The notes under the pieces: model-generated
The model's database searches: none
Told to the model about the DNA's origin: nothing
The model's input: only the letters and a program-made list of their open reading frames with translations
Position numbers and translations under genes: made by a program
Assembly: GCA_039707655.1 (NCBI GenBank)
Contig: CM077672.1
Span: 456,546,390-456,610,389 of the forward strand
DNA: 64,000 nt
From: Elymus sibiricus
Taxonomy: Eukaryota > Streptophyta > Magnoliopsida > Poales > Poaceae
Reading direction: 5' to 3'
Part shown: positions 32,801-45,639 of the stretch, in pieces
Layout of the letters: each line of letters opens with the position of its first letter
Numbering within the stretch: position 1 is the first letter of the stretch

Positions 32801-32916
32801 AGCAACCTATCCTGCAATTTCAACAGCAAACTCATTCAGAATTTACTCCATACAAACAAGCAACCTATCCTGCAATTTCAACAGCAAACTCATTCAGAAT
32901 TTACTCCATACAAACA
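32801..32916. repeat. Perfect 58-bp tandem duplication
   Basis: The unit starting AGCAACCTATCCTGCAATTT at 32801 is repeated from 32859 with no difference I can see. Near-identity means a recent event. Confidence 0.9.
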
Positions 32917-33495
32917 AAGAAGAAAGGGCAAAAAACCAAGTATAGTTTGCCTTGGAACAAAACACTGCATGACATCCCTCTCCTTGTATATCCCACCTAC
33001 TGTTTGTACATGCTCCATCTCTCCCCTCCTTCTGCTCTACATATCTTCCATGTACTTTGCTGTCTTATTTATTTATTTTCAACAAATTCACCAAGACATG
33101 CATATGTTTTTGCTCTCACAAAGAAAAGCATGCTACAAGCCTAAATCTAAAGGTGATGCACAAATGCAGGTACTGACTGCCAAGCACATGACAAGAACTC
33201 AAGTTAGTATGATATGCTTCCCTAATTATCCAAACAGATGGTCATGGCCAAATCCAGGTCTAACACTCAAGTAACCAAAAGCGACAAGTGTGAGGATAGT
33301 TTCAGAAATTAACTGTCGGACAAAATCTAGATGTACCGACGCTCTGTTTACTTGTACACATTACATCAACTAAGTGTGAGACGGACCAAAACAAACCACC
33401 AAGCAAGTACCAAGAGAATTGTTCAAGATCAGTAGGACAATGCGTCATGTACTCATAACTAGTTCAAAAAGAAAAAGGAGCAACAGAAGTATAAC

Positions 33496-33680
33496 CATAG
33501 TTAAAAAAGGCACGCCTAAGCGAGTGCTTAAGTGCGCCTAGGCTCTAGGCGATAGCAAAACGCCTAGTGCATAACTGCGCTTAATCTGCGCATAATTGCG
33601 CATAAGCATGCGCTTTGGTCAGAAAAGCGCAAGGCAGTGGCAAAACGCACAATTAAAGCCTAGCGCTTTTTTGAACTATG
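33496..33680. mobile_element. hAT-type MITE, 185 bp, TSD AGTATAAC
   Basis: The ends are CATAGTTAAAAAAGGC and, inverted, CATAGTTCAAAAAAGCGC. Both flanks carry AGTATAAC (33488-33495 and 33681-33688), a perfect 8-bp target duplication, as made by hAT transposases. The interior has repeated GCGCCTAGGC-like and TGCGCATAA motifs in both orientations. It has no coding capacity. Confidence 0.92.
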
Positions 33681-33688
33681 AGTATAAC

Positions 33689-36600
33689 CACTGATCGATG
33701 AGCTCACTGGATACAAAGGAAAGCTTACAATTCAACAAAAAAATCAGTTCACAAGGAGAACATGTGTGCATCCCTCATATCCATTGTTTTCTTTTGGATA
33801 ACTATAGAGCTTGGATGGTCAAACAAGTGCAAGCCACACAAGCAAAGATTCTTGAGTTTATCGTCTTAATTTCCATTAACCACTGTCATTAACAGACATG
33901 CAGAAATGTCAGGGAAACCGGGCAGCAAGGTATCATGCATACCAACACACTAACTCTGCACCTATGTAAGACCAAATGAGGCAAATGATGGAACAACACA
34001 CTAACACTGCACCTACTTCAGAACTTTCCCAAATTAACAAGATTTTAAGAAAAAGTTATATCCAAGCTAATACAAAGCATCTGGCCCGTCTCTTGGGAAG
34101 CAATTATCCAAGCTAAAGCACATAAATTTGTGCCCACCAACAACAATACATAGATAGCAGTTCAGTATATACATAGATAGCTACCTCAAAACCGGGAGAA
34201 AGGGAAAATGTTAGGAAAGAACATAACATCTTACTGCAATGGTCAAGGGGAATCGACTGACAGCAGATAATAATATCATTTATCTACTACAATTATGCCA
34301 TACCAATCAGTCAGTCAACTAAAAATGGTCTTTTGGGCAGCAATACAAGTAAAAACAGTTATCAGCTATTCCAAAAAACATTGCACTATGAAAATTTCAT
34401 TATCAACAAAAGCAAAATAGGTACCACATGTTCATCACCTCTGTAACACATGCTTCGGCCCTATGAGGCAAATGTGCAACATGAACTGATGGCCTGAGGT
34501 AACGCCAGCAGTTAAAACCGTAAAACAGTAAAATCATCAAACGGCCGAGCTGTATTAGCGATCGCAGGTGCCCTGGTTAGCCGGGTAACACAGCCTCTTC
34601 TATAAGAGTAATGATGAATCATATCCATTGTTAACTAGCATGAATATCCATGGAGAGTAGCAAACACTAGTAAAGATCTAATCCCTGTCCCCAACCTTCT
34701 CTCCCTCTCATCCCCAGCACCACGGCTGACCAACCTTTTTCGCTCCTCGGAGCTGTACCCCAACCGTGTCACGCTCATCGGTCTTAGAACTGGTACCAAT
34801 CCTAGCATGTGACAGTATGCAGTGTATCAGAAAGGGGAATGCAGCTGAAACGACTTGTCATCCAATTTTTCCGATGGGATAATCAGAATACCAAAAGAAG
34901 ATTTCTTACATTAGGCAAGAAAACGTATCTAAACGCATGTAGGCAGATGATTTACTGGATCGGATTCATGTGAATCTGAAGTTCGATTAACTTGGACTTG
35001 GGGAAAAATATCCACATGCATACACTGTCTGATCTGATGACATAATCTGATTTTTCAGCATGGTTAAACTTGTTTCAGGGCAATGTTTATATAAGCAACA
35101 AAAAAAAAACATGCTCCACAGATGGTAGTTCTACTCAACTCAAGGACAATATAGTAAAACCACTCGAGAGACTCCTCAACATTTATTATTTGCTTTCTGA
35201 AATCAATATTCCATTTAATTACAGAATTATGCAAGCCTATTAATCCATCCATCATCCATGTGTAATTCCTGATTAAATTTGCACACAAAAACATGTCTGA
35301 TGTGGGGGCATGCATCTACAAAAAGGAGATAATAACCTACCTAGTCCAATATCTCTCCATAGAAAAGCATGAAACCGAGGTGTCATGCCCGCAATGTGTG
35401 CTATTGTCACCACCTGCAACACAATGACAATCATAAATTAGTTTTGTCACTTGGGCATTTCATCGAGTGCCAATAATGCACATGTAAAAGGCAGTGCATC
35501 GGTTGAATTGCTATGCACAGTTGGAAGAGGACCAGTTAAAGTGTTCTGATTCTAGAGAGCAGTCCAATGTAATTCCAACCCAATTCAATAAAAATGCTTT
35601 AACCAAACAAAGAGAACTAAACTGGTCTAGCCAGAGGGGGAGAGAGGCGACATGTCTGGATCAGCTACAGGGAGAGAGAGCCAACACGGTGTCTGCGATC
35701 AATGTTCTGCAGAACTGGTTCCATCTCGAGGGATGCCACTAGGCTCTAGTAGTCTAGCCATGGTTACTGCTGCAATGAACTAAAGAGGAGGGCATGGAGA
35801 AAAAGAGGAGAAACGGGTAGCAAAGAGAGACGGGTCGCAGTGGTTAGAGCCTAAGAGGAGCTTGGTTTGTGGTGACATACCGAAGATCCCAAGCGAACAG
35901 AGCCCACCACACTGACCAAGCAAAGGATGAACCTTCAATCCACATGACAGAACAGCAAGCACAACCCACCACCAAATGCCGGCAAAAACGGAAACGCATT
36001 CTAAAAAAATCCCCCACGCCCAAACACCCCAGATGCATCGAATCCCTTCTCCGCGAGAAAAAAAAATCCATCGAATCCTAGAAACCCCTCCCGCCCCTTA
36101 CTATAATGGCCTAAGCCCCTAATCAAAATGAAAGCATGAGGGGCAGCACAAGAAAAATCAAGGGAAGAGAAGCACACCAGTGTAGAGAAGCGGAGAGCGA
36201 ACGTCATCCAAAGCAGCACCACCCCTTGACAACTCAGCCAGATGCCTAAACCCTCAACCGCAGGCAGCGGCACAAGCGAGCGTACAGGACACACCATGCC
36301 CACCGCCCACTGCAGTGAACTTCTCCTCTCTCTCTCTCTACCCTGATTTGTAACTCAGCATACCCAGAATAAGCAACATGACATACAGGTGGGCCCAGGT
36401 GACAAACAATGTTACACACTGGATGACATACAGGGGCCAAAGTGAACCCAGAGCCCAGAGCTCCCTATTCTAGGGAGCTTCTAGGCTGAAGGGATAAATC
36501 CGACACATGGCCATATCAAAGGTGAAGTCTCGTCAGAAAGTAACAATGGCACATAAATTATTAAGTTTTCTGCCCAATATCCTCGAACAGAAATGCACTT

Positions 36601-37362
36601 GTCAAATATGCATATTACCCACTATGTAAACGATATGAGCATCCTCTGACAGATCATGCTCTTGTTGGACAAGAAGGAATCAAAATAAGGAATATCACTT
36701 GTTTACCAACAACTGTCTCTTGTTCACAAACACATTGTATGTCTTGTTATTCCATCCTTTCCTTCCAGGTACTTAAAGACACTATTTGATTTCATTGAAA
36801 GCAAGCATTAAGCCGTAAAGAATTCATCCAACAACAATTCAATTGAAATCAAACAAATTTGCACCGAACCATTATATCACAATCACTCAAAATACTAATA
36901 GAAATATAAAGATGATGACATCACTACTATAACTACAAATTCAGACTCATATTAGTAAAGACATCTAGAGGCTGAATGATCATAGCAATAGACATCTGAT
37001 TCAGGCTGACAAATCACAATGGACCACATCTCAATCAATTTGAAGAACTTCCAACACATGCGCGCATGGGCGTGCGTGTGCGCGTGCACACACATACATA
37101 CATACATACATACAATTAGGTCTACTGTGATTTAAGTCTTAACTATTACTGTCAAGACAGACACCAAAAGTGAAGAAAGTGGGATCAGTACAGATTATTG
37201 TGGCACCCAACACACTGTATGCTTCAGCAATCACGGCCCCAGTTGTGACCGATTTAACATGGGCTACACTATATAACAAAATGAGAACCGCCCAGACAAA
37301 ATGAATTGAAATGTTCATCGCCGCAGCTTGTCCGGACGCGGACGCCGGTCGTGGAGCAGATG
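33689..37362. other. No gene recognised over 3.7 kb
   Basis: I see no long frame, conserved domain or RNA gene on either strand. On the minus strand at about 36340-36000 a GA-rich tract followed by TTTTTTCTCGCGG-like sequence has the look of a plant 5' leader, but no coding exons follow. Small open frames here are at chance level. Confidence 0.5.
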
Positions 37363-37448
37363 TGATACGTCTCAAACGTATCTATAATTTTTGTTTTTTC
37401 ATGCTATTACATTATCATTTTATATACTTTTATGAGACCCGCTTCGGT

Positions 37449-39223
37449 ACAACCCCCTTCACAAATAGTATAAAGGGTAATGTAGACATTTCACAAGTTG
37501 TATCAACTTTCGTATACGCTGTACAAAATCACTCAAATGGGCCAGCCCATTTGGGGGCGTCGAATTAAACGTCAGGAAAAATAAAGTGTAGAACTGAGGA
37601 ATCGAACTGCCAACCTTTAGCTTGTCCACAGTGTTAATAGCCAGTTGAGCTAACAACGGTTGGCGGACAATTTACAGCTATACAGTTAAAATGCTAATTA
37701 TAACGGCAGAATTTTTTTTTTAATCTTTGACATTTATTGAAAAAAATGTGAGCAGGTTTACTTTAAAAGTGCGAATAATCTTTTCAAATCGTGAACAAAT
37801 TTTAAAATAAAAAAAAAATTTAGAACGTGAACAATTTTTTAAAGTGATTTCTTTAAAATTATGTACAACGTTTTGAAATTCTGAACAATTATTGATTTTT
37901 TATATAAGGTTAATATTTTTATATATACACTAAATATTTATGTAATATACGTTAAATAGTATTTAAATACACATTGAACATTTTTGTAATAGATGCGGAA
38001 CAATATTTAAATACACATTGAACTTTTTTTTCATATACGCTGAACAACATTTAGATACACATTGAACCTTTTTGTGATAAACTCTATGCTGAATATTTTT
38101 AAATACACGTGAACACATTAAAAACAATATTGAACATTTTCTTAATATGCGGTGAACATTTTTAAAATGTATTATAAACATTTTATTAATACACAGGTAA
38201 ATCTTTGTATAAATAAACAAAAAGAGAGGAAACACAAAAAGAAAAGGAAAACGGAATAAAGAACCAAATCTGAAAAAAGAAAAAGAAAAAACTATAGGAA
38301 GAACCAAATCTGAAAAAAGAAAAAGAAAAAACTATAGGAAGAACCAAATCTGGAAAAGGAAAAAGAAAAAACGCAAAACAAAAACAAGAAGATACCAGGG
38401 GAGAAACCAAGAATAGAGAAAAATATAATAAAAATAAATAAAAATAGAAATAAAAACCGACGGAGCGCGTGAAAAATAATTGTCTGGGCACCAAGCTTTT
38501 ATAGCCATTCCTCCGTCCTTTTTCAACTCCGCGAGCGGTTAGGCCGGTTTTGGTAACCTTCTAGATGATTTCAGGACAGATTTTACTAGTTTGGGATCGT
38601 TTAAGAAGGTTCATGAATCACTTTTTGTTTCTCAAAATTGTAAAGTTTTCTAAAATTGTTCAACATATTTATTTATTTATTCAGTTTTTCAAAAAAGTTT
38701 GAAAATATAAAAATGGTAACATTTTCAAAAAGGTTGAGAGTTTGAAAATTGTTTGTGTTTTTAAAACCTGTTCGGAATTTATATGAAGTCTCATTTTTTA
38801 AATTTGTTCAGAGTTTAAAATGTGTTCCAATTTTCGGAAAAAAATCGCATTTTTATTTTTTCTTTTAAAATTTGGAAAAAAACGCGATTCAAAAATTTCA
38901 CGTTCAAATTCCCAAAAACATGTTAAAATATGTCATTGGTCATATTCTTAAACTTCCGCGCTGGTCATTAGTCTATATGGCTTGCTCATCATAGTGGTTC
39001 TCTCCGTTTGTGTGATGTTGGGAGGTCATGTGTTCGATTCCTGCTACATGCATTGTTTTTTCTACATTTTCCACTTTTTCAATACAAGACCACTACAAAG
39101 ATCGTTCACTGCTGGGCCGGCCCAGTATTGCGCAACCGCCGTGTACGGTTAGGACGGCGTATTTTGTAAAAGGACCATCCTACCCTTTCTTATGAAGGGG
39201 TATGGACATATCTGGTCCATCAA
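37449..39223. mobile_element. Mutator-like TIR element I, degenerate
   Basis: The left end (about 37449-37670) and the reverse complement of the right end (about 39223-38960) share, in the same order, CCCCTTCAyAA, AAAGGGTA, TACAAAAT, GGGCCrGCCCA, TGTAG and GGAATCGAAC. That pattern is a long, weathered terminal inverted repeat. The interior is AT-rich with repeated AATACACATTGAACATTTTT motifs, seen in grass Mutator-derived elements, and has no transposase. It interrupts an old LTR. Exact ends and target duplication are not resolved. Confidence 0.55.
38261..38380. repeat. 40-bp tandem repeat, three copies
   Basis: GAACCAAATCTGAAAAAAGA starts at 38261, 38301 and 38341 (third copy with a few changes), each followed by AAAAGAAAAAAC. 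It lies inside TIR element I. Confidence 0.9.
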
Positions 39224-40780
39224 TGTGTTTAAGGGGTTGGACTAACCTATTAATTTAGTGCACAATGCGAGTTCTTATTTCCTGCTTGTTTTTGGTTCCG
39301 CAGGGAATCAATATCTATGAAGTTCAAAATAAATTACCGATTTAATACGATTTCTTTTCGCAACAAGAAACATAGGAAGCTTCGGGAGAGATCGAGAGGA
39401 GCTGCCAGAGGCCCACATGGGTGCCCGTTGCGGCCTTGGGTGGCGCCACCTGGCTGTGTGGCCCCCCTGCACAGCCTTAGTCCAATTCATCCGCCATAAA
39501 TCACTATAAATACCGAAACCATCTATCGTACCTTCAGAAGAATTTTACCGCCGCAACAAGTTCCTCTTTCGCGAAGATCCCATCTGGAGGCTTGTTCCGG
39601 AGTTCTGCCGGAGTCTTCATCATCATCCTTGTTGCCTCCATTATGAGTTGTGAGTAGTTCCATCAGGACTTATGGGTCCATAGTAGTAGCTAGATGACTA
39701 TCTTTCTCTCTCTCTCTCTTTCTCTCTCTCTCGTGGAGGAGGGGATAGAAAAAAAAACCTTTCACGCAAGCGCGCGGTGGCTGCCCTCGTCCGCCAAAAT
39801 CTCGCGACTTTCGTCAACCAAGTTTTGGAGGAATATTCGCTGGTATCTGGCTATCCCTATCTTTCCTGGCTCATAAACCAAACGAGTGACATCCCTTGAA
39901 AAATTGGCTATCCCTGTCCCTATGGTGGATAGCCTCTGAACCAAACGCCACCTTATATCCTTTTTCCCCAACAGCGTAAATTAATTTTTTGTAACTCAAA
40001 TGAAAAACATACCAAAGGGGCTCGAACCAGCGACCTGAAGATTTAGGCATACGCGATTAACTACCAGGGCCGCCAAAATTTGTTTTCTAAATAGGCTATT
40101 GTATTGAGACAACTTTTATATATATATTCTTTAGACAATATAATTTTTTTACTTATAAGTGCTGCACACGGTTTTTCGTAAATCCTAAGTATTTTGTTTC
40201 CTAAAAGTTCATAAACATTTTCGAAAACATGAAAATGTTTATATACTGCATGAATATTTTATTAAAAACGTGAATATATAAAATTATATGAATATTTATT
40301 TAAATATATTTAAATAAATGTTTATATTATTTAAAAAACATTAATACATGTAATTTTAGAAGGTTAAATATTTTATTAAAAATGCAGCGGGTGACCTCAG
40401 GTATGATCTTTATCTTTATTAGTATTTCTTGTTCCTGGGACAACTTATTGTTATTTATTGTTTTCAATATATTTAATGTTTCTAAAACTACATTAATATT
40501 TTAAAAAGTTTATGAATTTTTACTTAAAAATATTTTACCTTGGTTAAATATATTTAAATAAATGTTCATATAATTTGTAATTAACGTTTTTAATACAATA
40601 TTAATGCAATATAAAAAAAAATCATTTATAAGTAAAATATTATATTTTCTAAAGAACATAAATGTGGCCTCAATATAAAAGAACCATTAGCCTATGTATA
40701 AGAAACAATCTTCGTCGGGTGTTGGTTTGGACTATCGGGATAGGAGGTCGCTTGTTTGACTACTGGAGTTTTTTCATTCG

Positions 40781-40947
40781 CTTCCTCCATTTCTAAATAT
40801 AAGCCCTTTTAGGATTTCAATACAGACTACATACAGATATATATATATATATATACATATATTTTAGAGTGTAGATTCACTCATTTTGCTCCGTATGTAG
40901 TTTAAATTGGAATCTCTAAAACGTCTTACATTTAGGAACGGAGTGAG
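40781..40947. mobile_element. Stowaway MITE
   Basis: It begins CTTCCTCCATTTCTAAATAT and ends with the inverted counterpart ACATTTAGGAACGGAGTGAG; the consensus end is CTCCCTCCGTTTCTAAATA. A TA follows at 40948-40949, as expected for the mariner-type target. The inside has the usual TGAGTGAATCTACACTC-like pair and a TA repeat at about 40840-40855. It is non-coding and inserted in TIR element H. Confidence 0.88.
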
Positions 40948-41037
40948 TATTTATTATCGTAGAGAACTAAATGTCATTGGTCCTGGTTGTTAATCGCCAA
41001 TTTGTAAAACATGTAGCTCCTTGGTTCGAACCCCTGG

Positions 41038-41522
41038 TGACAGTGTCCTGGATTAGGGGGTGCCAACCTAGCTGGCCCGTCTCCTCGGTTGGGCCGATGG
41101 GCCCTTGTACGTGAGCAGGATGGACTCCGGAGGCCGCACACGGGAGACGTGATCGAGTCTGTCTCTACCGAAGACTTGTAGTACACTCCAAGATTTTTCC
41201 AGCCGCCTTACTCCTAGATACCGACCTTATAACCTTAGATACCCTCCCTGGCGTGTATATAAGCCACAGGGTTTAGCCCGTAGGGGGGAACAACGCAATA
41301 TCGCTCACCTAGCCCTAGAAGTTAGACACATATTACGATCTCGAGGTAGATCAACTCTGTACTCGATACATCTCCATCAATATAAACAGAAGCAGGATGT
41401 AGGGTTTTACCTCCATTAAGAGGGCCCGAACCTGGGTAAACATCGTCTTCCTCATCTCAGTTACCACCGATCCGAGATCCACAGCTCGGGACCCCTACCC
41501 TGAGGTCTGTCGGTTTTTACAC
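41038..41522 (+). repeat. 5' LTR of E, first 485 bp
   Basis: It begins TGACAGTGTCCTGGATTAGG and breaks at TTTTTACAC where element D is inserted; the last five bases, CGACA, are at 48918-48922. A TATA-like GTGTATATAAGCC lies at about 41252, giving a likely start of transcription roughly 215 bases into the LTR. Confidence 0.9.
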
Positions 41523-43101
41523 TGATACGTCTCCAACGTATCTATAATTTTTTTATTGTTCCATGCTGTTATAATATCAATCTTGGATATTTTTACAATC
41601 ATTTATAGCAATTTTATATCATTTTTGAAGACTAACCTATTAACCTAGTGCCCAGTGCCAGTTGCTGTTTTCTGCCCTGTTTTTGTTTTACAGAAAATCA
41701 ATACCAAACGAAGTCCAAATGCAACCAAACTTTTTGGTGATTTTTTATTCATGAAGATAAACACTGGAAGCTTCGGGAGAGGGCCAGAAGAAGAAGAGGT
41801 GGGCCACGAGGCACCAGGGCGCGCCCCAGGGGGGGTGGCGCGCCCTGGTACCTCGTGGGCCCACCCCAGCTCCGTTTGACCTAATTCCAGCACTATAAAT
41901 TCAGAAAAAATTCAGAAACCCTCAGGGGAGTCCACGAAATACTTTTTCCACCGCTGCAAGTTTCTATTCCAGAGAGATCCCATCTGGAGGCCTTCTCCGG
42001 TACTCAGCCGGAGGGGGAATCGATCACGGAGGGGCTCTACATCAACCTTGCTGCCCTTCCGATGATGCGTGAGTAGTTTACCACAGACCTACGGGTCCAT
42101 AGGCAGTAGCTAGATGGCTTCTTCTCTCTTTTTGATCTTCAATACAATGTTCTCCTTGATGTTCTTGGAGATCTATCAGATGTAATCTCTTTTTGCGGTG
42201 TGTTTGTTGGGATCCGATGAATTGTGAGTTTATGATCAGATTATCCATGAAATTATTTGAGTCTTTGTTGCACTCTTTTATGCATGATTATTATAGTATC
42301 ATATTTCTTCTCTGATCTATTGATTTGGTTTGGCCAACTAGATTAATTTTTCTTGCAATGGGAAGAGGTGCTTTGTAGTGGGTTCGATCTTGCGGTGCTC
42401 AATCCCAGTGACAGAAAGGGACATGGCACGTATGTATCGTTGCTACTAAGGATAACAAGATGGGATCTATTCATTGGGTTTATTAATTCGTGAGTTTGTC
42501 TTGTCTACATCATGTCATCGTTCTTAAAGCATTACTCCGTTCTTATGGACTTAATACACTAGATGCATGCTGGATAGCGGTCGATGTGTGGAGTAATAGT
42601 AGTAGATGCAGGCAGGAGTCGGTCTACTAATCTTGGACGTGATGCCTATATACATGATCATTGCCTTGGATATCGTCATGATTATTTGCTTTTCTATCAA
42701 TTGCCCAACAGTAATTTGTCTACCCACCGTATGCTATTTTCTCGAGAGAAGCCTCTAGTGAAACCTATGGCCCCCGGGTCTTATCAATCTCATATTACTA
42801 AAACCCTAAAAATATTGCTGCCATCTTTTGTTATTTATTTTATTTTGTATTTTTATTTCAATCTATCAATCTATCAAATACAATTTAATCTTGCAATCTT
42901 ACCGCCAAGGGATTGACAACCCCTTGTTTGCGTTGGGTACAAGGATTTGTTGTTTGTGTGCAGGTGTTGCTAACGAGGTGTCGTGTGATTCTCCTACTAG
43001 TTTGATAACCTTGGTTTCATAATCGAGGGAAATACTTATCTCTACTGTGCTGCATCATCCCTTCCTCTTCGGGGAAATACCAACGCAAGCTACAAGTAGC
43101 A
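41523..43101 (+). repeat. 5' LTR of D (1579 bp)
   Basis: It begins TGATACGTCTCCAACG and ends GCTACAAGTAGCA. It has the GGCGCGCC hairpin at 41802-41861, followed at 41892 by CACTATAAATTC, a TATA box. It is the same family as solo LTR C. Confidence 0.93.
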
Positions 43102-43112
43102 GGAAGAATTTC

Positions 43113-43130
43113 TGGCGCCGTTGCCAGGGA
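43113..43130 (+). other. Primer-binding site, tRNA-Asp, element D
   Basis: TGGCGCCGTTGCCAGGGA differs by one base (A for G) from the tRNA-Asp complement seen in A and F. It lies 11 bases after the LTR. Confidence 0.88.
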
Positions 43131-43352
43131 GACATCATCAACATCTATCAAGTACCTTTGCACAAACTCTCATCTCCTTGCATTTACTTTATTTGCCATT
43201 TGCCTCTCGTTTTCATCTCCCCCACTTCTAAAACGTTTTTACAAAAATACAAAAATATTTTTCGTTTGCTTTTTTTCTTGTTTGCTATCTTTGCTTATGT
43301 TGCCATGTGCCTTCTATTTGCTTGCATCTTCGCTTGCTAAAAATCTATTGAT

Positions 43353-44689
43353 ATGGATCCACATATAGTTTACTACGTGAATCATCTTCTATCCATTCGT
43401 GCTCATGCTGAAACCCCAACTAGTTTAGTTGAGGGAAAATCATTAGATGAGCATGCTCATTTTGTGCTTCACCGTTTGTCTGAAAAAGGGAAACTCCTAT
43501 GGCGTCAGATAAATTGTGTGCTATGTTATGCTCGGATCTATGTGAAATTTATGATTTTACTTGTTGCTCTAAGAACCCTAAAAAACACCTTCCCTACCTA
43601 TGTGAGTTCAATGATAATGAAATCTTATCTTCTTATGAAAAGGGTGTTTATAGTTACTATGATATCGAACAAATTGAAGAATTTGTTGCTTTTAAGGGTG
43701 CTTATGAAGTTGCTTCTTTGATTGAAAAGTATGATATTACTTTCCACAAATCTGAAAATTTTGCCATACTTAAGTATTGCTATGAAAATTATGCATCTAA
43801 TGCCTATGTTAGTGAATTTATTGAGAGAATGTCTACTGCTTTGGAAGAGGATAATGATACACATGAATCTATAGATAATTATGATTCCGATGATTCGATT
43901 GAAATATCCCCTCTTGATGACCATGATGCCAATATTAATGATGCTTATGGAGATGAACTTGCTATAGTTCCTTATGTTAAAAATGAAATTATTGCTATAG
44001 CACCCACACTTGATAGCTCCTTAAATGAAAAGCGTGACTGCAATGATATTATTGTAAATTCTATTAATGTCAATTGTGTTAGTGATATGCAAAACCCCAA
44101 GCTTGGGGATGATGATTTTGTTATGTCTACTATTTATTGCAATGATCATGATTGGGGTGATAATGATTCTTATGATCTTGAAAATTTATTTAAACCTCAT
44201 GATGAATATGCTTGCGATAATATTGAAAGTGGGCTCGGAAGAGTGTCAACTTTATCTAAAAATAATCCCACATATTTGGAGAGTATTCAATCTTATGAAA
44301 TTTTTGATGAGAGTGGGTTTGGAGAGGTCATAACTTTAGTTAATGCTAATCCCACTATTTCGAAAGATTATAAAAACTTTATGCATGTGGATCATAAAGA
44401 GAGTATTGTTTATGATAGCTATATTGTTGAATTTGAGTATGATCCTACATGTAATTATTATGAGAGAGGAAAATATGGTCGTAGAAATCTTCATGTTACT
44501 AAATTACCTCTCGTTATGTTGAAATCATCAATGTTTTATTCCTCTCCTTTGCATATGCTAGATATTTCTCGTCTTGATAATTTGTTTGCATATAAAATGC
44601 CTATGCATAGGAAGCATGTTAGACTTAAATTTGTTTTTCACATGTTTCATGATGCTCTATTCGTGTTTCAATTACTATCTTTCATGTGA
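43353..44689 (+). pseudogene. Acidic ORF of non-autonomous element D, frameshifted
   Basis: One protein is split over two frames: MDPHIVYYVNHLLSIRAHAE through SEKGKLL (43353 to about 43497), then, after a frameshift, a 396-residue frame from 43499 (MASDKLCAMLCSDLCEIYDF) to a stop at 44689. The first 140 residues are helical. The middle is strongly acidic and Asn/Asp-rich (NYDSDDSIEISPLDDHDANI), and the C-terminus is hydrophobic (HMFHDALFVFQLLSF). I recognise no Gag core, zinc knuckle or enzyme motif. It sits where gag would be, so a packaging or accessory role is a guess. Confidence 0.6.
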
Positions 44690-45639
44690 GCATCATTGAA
44701 ATCGCAAGCCTATCTTAATGGCTATAAACAATAGCGCTTGTTGAGAGGCAACCCAATGAATAAAATAAATTTTTGTTATAAGTTTCTGTTATGGTGTGTT
44801 TTTACTGTCATGCTACTGGTATGATGGTGTTTTTGTGTTTTTAATTAGTGTTTGTGCCAAGTAAAGCCTTTGCGATGATTTGGGAGATAATATAATTGAT
44901 GCTGTTTGAAAACAGAAAGTTTTGCGTCCAGTGCTGGAATTTTGTTTTTTCACTGTAACGTCAGAACCTTCTGAATTTTTTTTCACATTATTGGTATATG
45001 AATTGCCCACGTTGTCCTAATTTTTCAGAATTTTTAGAGTTACAGAAGTATGACCATAATTCAGATCTCTACAGACTGTTCTATTTTTGACAGATTCTGT
45101 TTTTGATGCACTACTTGCTTGTTTTGATGAATCTATGGATTGTATCGGGGGGTATAAGCCATGGTGAAGTTAGAGTACAGTAGGTATAATGCAAAAATAA
45201 AATATGAATGGGTTTGCAACAGTACTTATAGTAGTGATTTATTTTGTTATACTAACGGATCTCACGAAGGTTTTGTTAAGTTTTGTGTGATTGAAGTTTT
45301 CAAGTTTTGGGTGAGATCACGATGGATGAAGGAATATGGAGCAGCAAAAGCATAAGCTTGGGGATGCCCAAGGCACCCCAAGGTAATATTCAAGGAAGAC
45401 TCAAGCGTCTAAGCTTGGGGATGCCCCGGAAGGCATCCCCTCTTTATTCTACCAACCATCGGTAATTTTACTTGGAGCTATATTTTTATTCGTCACATAA
45501 TATGTGTTTTGCTTGGAGCGTCTTGTATGATATGAGTCTTTGCTTTGATTGTTTTTTAGTTTGTCACAATCATCTTTGCTGCACACACCTATCTTGAGAA
45601 GAGCCACACGTTATCATCATAATTTGTAGAATACTCTAT

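Larger units (their letters stand above)
37363..39710 (+). repeat. Old truncated LTR (C/D family), split by a TIR element
   Basis: TGATACGTCTCAAACGTATC at 37363 begins an LTR like C and D. It breaks off near 37436 and resumes near 39236 (GGACTAACCTATTAATTTAGTG). It then runs through GAAGCTTCGGGAG, ATCCCATCTGGAGG and the ATGGGTCCATAG..AGCTAGATG block to about 39697, where it ends in a CT-rich simple repeat. It is clearly more diverged than the other copies, so it is older. The GGCGCGCC hairpin is almost lost at about 39405-39470. From 39711 to 39971 I see no recognisable feature. Confidence 0.7.

Noticed and set aside
36001..36440. Minus-strand gene with a GA-rich leader
   Set aside because: The leader look is suggestive, but no downstream exon with coding character could be found.
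37598..37665. A real tRNA gene on the minus strand
   Set aside because: A and B boxes are visible but the acceptor and anticodon stems do not pair, so it is a tRNA-like relic inside a TIR.
41017..41037. tRNA gene suggested by GGTTCGAACCCC
   Set aside because: No acceptor stem or CCA-side pairing; the motif belongs to the TIR of element H.
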